From Syntrophomonadaceae bacterium (lineage in GTDB: Bacteria > Bacillota > Dethiobacteria > DTU022), in assembly GCA_003552365.1 (NCBI GenBank), contig PUKR01000024.1, positions 1 to 5,149 of the forward strand: a stretch of 5,149 nucleotides of DNA, in the 5' to 3' direction. Below are positions 1-4,153 of the stretch, in pieces (position 1 is the stretch's first letter; the number at the start of each line of letters is the position of its first letter). The notes below the pieces were generated by a model. That model was not told the DNA's origin. It searched no databases and saw only the letters and a program-made list of their open reading frames with translations. A program made the position numbers and the translations under genes.

Positions 1-378
1 GCCATTGACGAGATGAGGCATGCAGAAGAGTTGGCCGAAAGAATAAAAGAACTGGGTGGAGAACCTACTACCGATTTGGCCGGTCCTGTAGAAAAAGGTC
101 AGGAAGTGGAAGACATATTTTCCTTTGATGCTCAGCAAGAAGAAGATGCTATCGAAGCGTATACCCAGTTTGCCCAGGTTTGCCATGAAAATGGTGATAG
201 TATTTCCATGCGGCTTTTTGAAACCATAATTGAACACGAGCAGGAACACTATAACTACTTTGATGGTGTTGATGAACATATAAAAACTTTGGGATCAAAT
301 TACCTGGCAAGAATTGCCGGAACCCCGTCGGACACAGGCCCGGCAAAAGGTTTTTCCTTTAAGGACCCTGTTGAGTAA
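1..378 (+). CDS. bfr: Bacterioferritin, C-terminal part (5' end outside window)
   Basis: This is the last 125 residues of a ferritin-like iron-storage protein, a cytoplasmic subunit that oxidises Fe(II) at a di-iron centre and stores the mineral in a 24-subunit shell. The frame is open from base 1, so the start lies to the left. Visible ligand candidates, numbered from the first residue in the window, are E4 and H7 (EMRH), E47, and E80 and H83 (EQEH). Their spacing matches, without gaps, the family positions E51/H54, E94 and E127/H130 as I recall them from E. coli Bfr. M5 falls at the heme-ligand methionine (M52), which favours a heme-binding bacterioferritin over a plain ferritin. By this alignment about 47 N-terminal residues are missing. 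A strong terminator follows the stop directly, so the gene ends its transcript. Confidence 0.85.
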   Translation, partial: AIDEMRHAEELAERIKELGGEPTTDLAGPVEKGQEVEDIFSFDAQQEEDAIEAYTQFAQVCHENGDSISMRLFETIIEHEQEHYNYFDGVDEHIKTLGSNYLARIAGTPSDTGPAKGFSFKDPVE

Positions 379-422
379 ATAGTTTTATTGATGTTAAGCC
401 GGCAAATGAAAAGAATTATAAT

Positions 423-466
423 AAATAAAGGGTTTTCTGACTGAAGCAGAAAACCCTTTATTTTTT
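423..466. terminator. Bidirectional terminator between bfr and tRNA-Leu
   Basis: A perfect inverted repeat pairs 423-439 with 447-463 (17 bp, core AAAGGGTTTTCTG) around a 7-base loop. On the + strand it ends in a run of six T (461-466), as expected for a factor-independent terminator of bfr. Read from the other side it lies immediately after the CCA end of the tRNA, and the A-rich left flank supplies a T-rich tail, so it probably also ends the tRNA transcript. Confidence 0.85.
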
Positions 467-551
467 GGTGCCGAAGGTGGGAGTCGAACCCACATGGGCA
501 AAGCCCGCACGATTTTGAGTCGTGTGCGTCTGCCAGTTCCGCCACTTCGGC
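466..551 (-). tRNA. tRNA-Leu, anticodon CAA
   Basis: On the minus strand an 86-base tRNA runs from 551 to 466 including an encoded CCA (466-468). The acceptor stem GCCGAAG (551-545) pairs with CTTCGGC (476-470), with A as discriminator base. The anticodon stem CACGA/TCGTG encloses loop CTCAAAA, which puts CAA at 517-515, so it reads UUG leucine codons. A long variable arm (CGGGC-TTT-GCCC) is the class II feature expected of tRNA-Leu, and the T arm carries TTCGACT between GTGGG and CCCAC. It appears to be a single-gene unit with its own promoter and the terminator it shares with bfr. Confidence 0.97.
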
Positions 552-565
552 CTATTGACAGTTCA

Positions 566-594
566 ATGTTAGCATAAACAAAGCTTTAAATCAA
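566..594 (-). promoter_or_regulatory. Promoter for tRNA-Leu (extended -10)
   Basis: On the minus strand, TTGATT (594-589) is followed after exactly 17 bases by TAACAT (571-566), and TGC directly precedes the -10, giving an extended -10 element. Each hexamer matches the sigma-A consensus at 4 of 6 positions. The predicted start lies about 8-10 bases ahead of the mature tRNA 5' end, a short leader suited to RNase P trimming. The assignment rests on sequence pattern only. Confidence 0.6.
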
Positions 595-652
595 GAAATT
601 AAGTCCAAGAAATGTATAACATTAAACAGAATATAGATTGCAGGTGAACAGG

Positions 653-680
653 TTTACATTCCAAAACTAAAAGTTAATAT
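653..680 (+). promoter_or_regulatory. Possible promoter of the acyl-CoA dehydrogenase gene
   Basis: TTTACA (653-658, 5 of 6 to TTGACA) and TAATAT (675-680, 4 of 6 to TATAAT) are separated by 16 bases. Transcription would start near 687 and give a leader of about 90 bases. TATATT at 734-739 is another possible -10, but I find no well-spaced -35 for it. The 552-775 spacer is AT-rich and shows no convincing small gene. Confidence 0.4.
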
Positions 681-702
681 TTTCACAAGGCAGGGAAAGA
701 AA

Positions 703-732
703 TTTTACCATAGAAACTATTAAACGGTAAAA
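703..732. promoter_or_regulatory. Inverted repeat ahead of the acyl-CoA dehydrogenase gene
   Basis: TTTTACC (703-709) and its exact complement GGTAAAA (726-732) are separated by 16 bases, just downstream of the predicted promoter and 43 bases before the start codon. The placement would suit an operator for a repressor of fatty-acid oxidation genes or a weak leader hairpin. A 7-base match in AT-rich DNA can also arise by chance, so the role is inferred only from position. Confidence 0.3.
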
Positions 733-775
733 GTATATTTTGCCTGACTATTTTTTAAAAAGAGGTGACCAGTTA

Positions 776-2560
776 ATGAGTGAACTGATTAAAGGTGGAG
801 CTTTTTTGCTTGGTCCGGTTGATGAAAACACAATTTTCACACCGGAAGATTTTGACGACATTCATTTGATGATCAAAAAGACCAGCTACGATTTCATGAA
901 AAACCAGGTCGAACCCAAGATCGATCAAATTGAAGCAATGGAAGAGGGTGTTATGACAGGATTGCTGCGTGAAGCCGGCGAGCTGGGGCTTCTTAGCAGC
1001 GATATACCTGAAGAGTACGGTGGGGAAGAAGCGGATATGGTGACAACCAACATCATAAAAGAATGTGCCTCATTATGTGGCGGTTCTTTTGCCACGGCAT
1101 TTGGAGCCCATACCGGAATTGGAACCCTGCCGATTGTGTTTTTTGGTAATGAAGAACAAAAGAAAAAGTACCTGCCGGGTTTGGCAAGTGGTGAAAAGAT
1201 TGCTTCATATGCTTTGACTGAGCCCGAAGCCGGTTCAGATGCATTAAATTGCAAAACCAAGGCAGTTCTTTCCGATGACGGCAAACATTATATTTTAAAC
1301 GGTGCCAAACAGTATATAACTAATGCGGCCTGGGCTGATGTGATTGTTACCTATGCCAAGATTGATGGGGAGAGGTTTACTGCTTTTATAGTTGAAGCTG
1401 ATACCGAAGGGGTTTCAATCGATCCCGAAGAGAAAAAAATGGGGATTAAAGGGTCTTCTACCTGCAGTGTTATTTTGGACAATGCTAAAGTACCGGTTGA
1501 AAACATGCTCTGGGAAGAGGGTAAAGGACACCAGGTTGCCTTCAATATCTTAAATATTGGCCGTTTTGCCCTGGGTGCCGGTTGTGTGGGAGGAAGTAAA
1601 GCGGTAATGGAATTTGCTTCCGATTATGCCCTGCAAAGGGTCCAGTTCCAGCAGCCTATTGCCCAGTTTAATTTAATTAAAAACAAATTTGCCAATATGG
1701 CCATCTTAACCTATTTGATGGAAAGCATGATTTACCGAATTGGTGGTATGATTGATGAAAAGCTTGATGAGGTTAGAGAAGCCGGTTCGGATATGGCTGA
1801 TATTGCAAGGGCCATTCATGAGTATGCTATTGAATGCTCAATCGCCAAAGTATTCTGTTCTGAAGGGATGGACAAAATAGCTGATGAAGGAGTACAGGTT
1901 TTTGGCGGTTATGGATACGGGCAAGAATACCCGGCAGAGCGTTCTTACCGGGACAGCCGGATTAACCGTATTTTTGAAGGAACTAACGAAGTAAACCGGA
2001 TGTTGATTCCGGGGACCCTTTTACGTAAAGCGATGAAAAATGAACTTCCCTTTATGGAGTCAGTGATGGGATTGGGCGGAACTTTGAGCAAACTAAAAGA
2101 AGCAGAGTTGCCCGAAGGAACTCCGGCAAGAGAAGAGTTCTACCTGGAAAACATGAAAACTCTTTTTGTTCTTGCAGCCGGTAATGCCGCTCAAAAATTT
2201 GGCGAAGAACTAACAAACGAGCAAGAAATCCTGTCAAGGCTGGCTGATATGGCTATGGAAGTATTTGCAGCAGAGAGTGGGTTGCTGCGAGCTAAAAAGA
2301 TGATGGCCAAAGGGGAAAATGAAGAATCCAAACTTGCCATGACTATGACCTCGAGCTTTATCCATGAAATGGTTCCTAAAATGGAAGGCTGGGCCAAAGA
2401 AGTCATCGCAGGCACTTTTGGGGAAGGTGAAGAAGCATCCAAGGCATATAACGGCATCAGGCGTTTAACTCTGTATGAACCAATCAACACTTATGCGCCG
2501 AAACGGGAAATTGCCGATGCAGTTTATGAGTCGAAAAAATATTTCCTTGATCGCATGTAA
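776..2560 (+). CDS. Acyl-CoA dehydrogenase, FadE/YusJ type (594 aa)
   Basis: This FAD enzyme would catalyse the first step of fatty-acid beta-oxidation, turning acyl-CoA into trans-2-enoyl-CoA and passing electrons to electron-transfer flavoprotein. Residues 1 to about 430 hold the N-terminal helical, beta-barrel and C-terminal helical dehydrogenase domains. The first family signature YALTEPEAGSD is at 145-155; the second begins at Q374 and runs through GGYGYGQEYP to RIFEGTNE, where E401 aligns with the catalytic base (MCAD E376). About 165 further residues form the extra helical C-terminal domain of long-chain type members. Length and sequence resemble Bacillus FadE as I remember it, but substrate length is not proven. 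I chose ATG 776 over an in-frame TTG at 740 because AGAGGTGA (761-768) sits 7 bases before it and the homology begins near LIKGGAFLL. It stands alone, without thiolase or hydratase genes beside it. Confidence 0.95.
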   Translation: MSELIKGGAFLLGPVDENTIFTPEDFDDIHLMIKKTSYDFMKNQVEPKIDQIEAMEEGVMTGLLREAGELGLLSSDIPEEYGGEEADMVTTNIIKECASLCGGSFATAFGAHTGIGTLPIVFFGNEEQKKKYLPGLASGEKIASYALTEPEAGSDALNCKTKAVLSDDGKHYILNGAKQYITNAAWADVIVTYAKIDGERFTAFIVEADTEGVSIDPEEKKMGIKGSSTCSVILDNAKVPVENMLWEEGKGHQVAFNILNIGRFALGAGCVGGSKAVMEFASDYALQRVQFQQPIAQFNLIKNKFANMAILTYLMESMIYRIGGMIDEKLDEVREAGSDMADIARAIHEYAIECSIAKVFCSEGMDKIADEGVQVFGGYGYGQEYPAERSYRDSRINRIFEGTNEVNRMLIPGTLLRKAMKNELPFMESVMGLGGTLSKLKEAELPEGTPAREEFYLENMKTLFVLAAGNAAQKFGEELTNEQEILSRLADMAMEVFAAESGLLRAKKMMAKGENEESKLAMTMTSSFIHEMVPKMEGWAKEVIAGTFGEGEEASKAYNGIRRLTLYEPINTYAPKREIADAVYESKKYFLDRM

Positions 2561-2600
2561 GAATAATAATTAGTTAAGCCATAGAAAATTATAGTTAAAG

Positions 2601-2635
2601 AAAAAAGGAGCAGTAATTGATACTGCTCCTTTTTT
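2601..2635. terminator. Bidirectional terminator between acyl-CoA dehydrogenase and rpmB
   Basis: A perfect 15-bp inverted repeat pairs 2601-2615 (AAAAAAGGAGCAGTA) with 2621-2635 around the loop ATTGA. The left arm begins with six A and the right arm ends with six T, so it forms a GC-cored hairpin with a T-run in either direction. It lies 40 bases after the dehydrogenase stop and 39 bases beyond the rpmB stop on the other strand, serving both convergent genes. Confidence 0.9.
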
Positions 2636-2674
2636 CAAGGATTTTTAGGCTTGTTTATTTGAGATAAAACTTAG

Positions 2675-2866
2675 TTAAACTGCTTTTTGAATTTTATTGG
2701 CTTTTATACATCGAGAACAAACATTAATTTTACGGGGTGAACCGTTAATCATAACTTTAATCCTTTGGATATTGGGGCGCCACTTTCTCTTGGTTTTAAT
2801 ATTGGAGTGGCTGATTTTATAACCGGTTGTTTTTGCTTTGCCGCATACTTCGCATACTTTAGCCAT
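2675..2866 (-). CDS. rpmB: 50S ribosomal protein L28
   Basis: This is a 63-residue basic protein of the large ribosomal subunit. The sequence opens MAKVCEVCGK and contains the family pattern with SHSNIKTKRKWRPN at 19-32. Cysteine pairs C5-x2-C8 and C50-x2-C53 mark the zinc-ribbon (C+) form of L28, as opposed to the cysteine-free form many bacteria use or switch to under zinc starvation. I chose ATG at 2866 because GGAGGT (2878-2873) lies 6 bases upstream; a longer frame starting at 2914 would run through this site and add residues foreign to L28. It converges on the acyl-CoA dehydrogenase gene and diverges from coaD. In Bacillus-type genomes rpmB is likewise a short single-gene unit, in agreement with the promoter and terminator seen here. 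Confidence 0.97.
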   Translation of the reverse strand: MAKVCEVCGKAKTTGYKISHSNIKTKRKWRPNIQRIKVMINGSPRKINVCSRCIKANKIQKAV

Positions 2867-2904
2867 AATTTTACCTCCAGACACCTGTGTTGACCACGCG
2901 TTTA

Positions 2905-2933
2905 ATTTTAGCATACCTCATTTTTTTGCACAA
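2905..2933 (-). promoter_or_regulatory. Promoter for rpmB (extended -10)
   Basis: On the minus strand, TTGTGC (2933-2928) is followed after 17 bases by TAAAAT (2910-2905), with TGC directly in front of the -10. This matches the layout of the tRNA-Leu promoter in this window, including the shared run TATGCTAA. The start would be near 2898, about 30 bases before the start codon. The -35 box overlaps that of the oppositely directed coaD promoter. Confidence 0.65.
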
Positions 2934-2953
2934 GACTTTTTTTAATGTATAAT
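2925..2953 (+). promoter_or_regulatory. Promoter for coaD
   Basis: TTTGCA (2925-2930, 4 of 6) and a perfect TATAAT (2948-2953) are 17 bases apart. The start would be near 2960, giving a leader of about 125 bases. That leader holds only a short tandem GGTAAT repeat (2991-3002) and a weak 5-bp hairpin (3028-3032 with 3039-3043); I see no riboswitch or attenuator in it. Confidence 0.6.
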
Positions 2954-3084
2954 TATGCAGGGTATGAAAACTAAATAGCGAAAAATAAAAGGTAATGGTA
3001 ATTAATCATTTACACATAACTATACTATGTAGAAGATGCTACAGGAACCTGGATTAAACCATCAATACTAAAGGAGGAAACATT

Positions 3085-3561
3085 TTGTCCAAGGCAATAT
3101 ACCCAGGCAGTTTTGATCCGGTGACAAAAGGACATTTAGACATCATTAAAAGAGCCAGTAAAATTTTGGACCATGTAACCGTAGCAGTATTGGAAAACCC
3201 AAGAAAGGTGGCAACTTTTGATATAGAACAAAGAGTTGAGATGCTACATCTTGTAACCAAAGATTATTCCAACGTTGAAGTTGATTATTATAAGGGTTTG
3301 TTAATCGATTATGCCCAAAACAAAAATATAAGTATAATCGTTAAGGGCCTCAGAGCTATGTCTGATTTTGAATTTGAATTCCAAATGGCCCTGGTTAACC
3401 AGAAATTAAATTCTTCCATTGAAACGATGTTTATGATGACCAACAACAAGTATTCTTACTTGAGTTCAAGCATTGTTAAAGAAATTGCCGCACTTGGTGG
3501 AGATATAAGCAGCCTGGTTCCACCTGAGGTTTACAATATGATTGTCGAGAAGTATAAATAG
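3085..3561 (+). CDS. coaD: Pantetheine-phosphate adenylyltransferase
   Basis: The enzyme joins 4'-phosphopantetheine and ATP to give dephospho-CoA and pyrophosphate, the penultimate step of coenzyme A synthesis in the cytoplasm. At 158 residues it has the normal full length. The nucleotidyltransferase core is clear: YPGSFDPVTKGH (6-17) contains the T14-x-G-H17 nucleotide-binding motif, NPRK (38-41) carries the conserved lysine region, KGLR (87-90) follows, and YLSSSIVKE (125-133) is the usual C-terminal motif. The start is TTG at 3085, supported by AAGGAGG (3071-3077) 7 bases upstream and by agreement with the usual N-terminus; no in-frame ATG fits. rsmD, its usual upstream partner in Bacillota, is absent, and coaD has its own promoter divergent from rpmB. 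No terminator follows, so the next gene is probably cotranscribed. Confidence 0.97.
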   Translation: MSKAIYPGSFDPVTKGHLDIIKRASKILDHVTVAVLENPRKVATFDIEQRVEMLHLVTKDYSNVEVDYYKGLLIDYAQNKNISIIVKGLRAMSDFEFEFQMALVNQKLNSSIETMFMMTNNKYSYLSSSIVKEIAALGGDISSLVPPEVYNMIVEKYK

Positions 3562-3570
3562 CAGTGGTTA

Positions 3571-3601
3571 TATAGCGATAAGTGAGGTAGTTTTTGCTAT
3601 A
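3571..3601 (+). promoter_or_regulatory. Hairpin enclosing the ribosome binding site of the small membrane gene
   Basis: TATAGC (3571-3576) is the exact complement of GCTATA (3596-3601). The 19-base loop contains the only ribosome binding site candidate, GAGGT (3584-3588), and the right arm includes the A of the start codon. The binding site lies 12 bases from ATG, longer than usual; folding would leave it exposed in the loop and shorten the effective distance, or partly block the start. The stem is short and its effect is inferred. Confidence 0.3.
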
Positions 3602-3876
3602 TGTTCAGGCAAGTATTTTTAGGGAACCTTTTTTTTGCAGCAGCCCCTGGCGAGCCATCTGTTAACCCATGGAGCCTGGCTTTTTTTGGTATTTTAGTTT
3701 TAATTGTAGGTGCAGTATCTTTAATATACCCCCAGGTATTTTGGTACCTGCGAATAGGACATAAACTAAAAGGTGTTAATCCGAGCAGGCTGTACTTGCT
3801 CACGCTGCGTTTTGGAGGTATTTTAACTATTGCTGTAGGCATAATCATTATTTATTATGCCTGGATTATGTTTTAG
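3601..3876 (+). CDS. Small two-helix membrane protein, function unknown
   Basis: This 91-residue protein has two likely membrane helices, at about 24-43 (rich in L, V, I, F) and 71-90 (GGILTIAVGIIIIYY). Between them is a basic, probably cytoplasmic segment with the pattern FWYLRIGHKLKGVNPSRLY (47-65). Hydrophobic ends with a conserved-looking W/G/K-PS-Y centre recall the small uncharacterised two-helix proteins grouped near DUF6199, but I recall that only loosely. The first 20 residues (MFRQVFLGNLFFAAAPGEPS) could pass as a short signal-like segment. The gene begins 39 bases after coaD with no terminator between, so it is probably in the same transcript. The reading frame is credible because of its composition and placement, although its ribosome binding site is poorly spaced. 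It occupies the place of ylbJ/ylbK between coaD and ylbL; no function can be assigned. Confidence 0.75.
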   Translation: MFRQVFLGNLFFAAAPGEPSVNPWSLAFFGILVLIVGAVSLIYPQVFWYLRIGHKLKGVNPSRLYLLTLRFGGILTIAVGIIIIYYAWIMF

Positions 3877-3890
3877 CTACCCGCTATAAA
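3862..3890 (+). promoter_or_regulatory. Weak possible promoter before the structured spacer
   Basis: TGGATT (3862-3867, 3 of 6) and TATAAA (3885-3890, 5 of 6) are 17 bases apart, overlapping the end of the small membrane gene. If used, transcription would begin near 3897, about 50 bases before the folded element. The -35 match is poor. Perfect TATAAT hexamers at 4001-4006 and 4054-4059 inside the element are alternatives, but neither has a well-spaced -35. Confidence 0.25.
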
Positions 3891-3947
3891 GAATTTAGAC
3901 AGGAACCTTGAACTGTAAAGCCAATTTTGGGCTGTTGAATAAATTGC

Positions 3948-4088
3948 CAGTAAAAATGCTTGTCTGAGCCGTAGATGGAGAATGCCTATGGTAGCCAAAG
4001 TATAATATTGAAGGTGAGCTGTCAGCACCACCTTTGATGAGCTGTTACCGGCCTATAATGCAGCTCTGACAGGCAAGCATTATTACTG
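3948..4088 (+). ncRNA. Candidate structured RNA (four-way junction) upstream of ylbL
   Basis: The 277-base spacer between two genes in the same direction contains a 141-base segment that can close on itself. P1 pairs 3948-3966 with 4070-4088 (19 positions, one A-A mismatch, one T-G wobble). Inside are P2, 3969-3974 with 3986-3991 (6 bp, one wobble); P3, 4007-4016 with 4029-4038 (10 bp, two wobbles); and P4, 4039-4044 with 4061-4066 (6 bp), directly abutting P3. Four G-U wobbles fit a + strand RNA; on the other strand they would be A-C mismatches. I find no match to the SAM-I, T-box, cobalamin, M-box, ydaO or lysine core sequences as I know them. It could be a leader of the protease gene, a separate small RNA, or a mobile-element relic. 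Pairings were found by eye without energy calculation. Confidence 0.4.
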
Positions 4089-4153
4089 CAGAATAAGCCT
4101 GGACGGTCCCAAAATATAAGGTATTTTAAATAAATCTTGAAAGAAGGGAAACA

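Noticed and set aside
300..545. Minus-strand open frame across the tRNA-Leu and its terminator
   Set aside because: It is a translation of the tRNA sequence itself and of the bfr 3' end; there is no ribosome binding site and no protein family resemblance.
740..775. Upstream TTG start that would add 12 residues to the acyl-CoA dehydrogenase
   Set aside because: No ribosome binding site precedes it, and AGAGGTGA lies inside the extension at the right distance for ATG 776.
925..1284. Antisense open frames inside the acyl-CoA dehydrogenase gene (also 1053-1244, 1351-1545, 2052-2237, 2191-2490)
   Set aside because: They mirror a well-conserved enzyme gene, lack ribosome binding sites and show no recognisable domains.
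2867..2914. Longer rpmB frame starting at 2914
   Set aside because: It would read through the GGAGGT site and most of the leader; L28 proteins begin at MAKVCEVCGK.
2991..3014. Tandem GGTAAT and a near-palindrome around ATTAAT in the coaD leader
   Set aside because: The symmetry breaks at the centre and the region is AT-rich; there is no clear operator.
3901..3947. Hairpin AGCCAA/TTGGGCT near 3919-3934 as a terminator for the coaD unit
   Set aside because: The stem is only 4-6 bp and no T-run follows.
3965..4045. Three copies of TGAGC-n-GT (3965, 4015, 4038) as a CRISPR-like or iteron array
   Set aside because: The copies are only 8 bases, unevenly spaced and explained at least in part by the helices of the folded element.
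3948..4088. SAM-I or T-box riboswitch, suggested by the four-way junction and leader position
   Set aside because: The conserved core sequences of these classes are absent, and the downstream gene is a protease with no link to methionine or aminoacylation.
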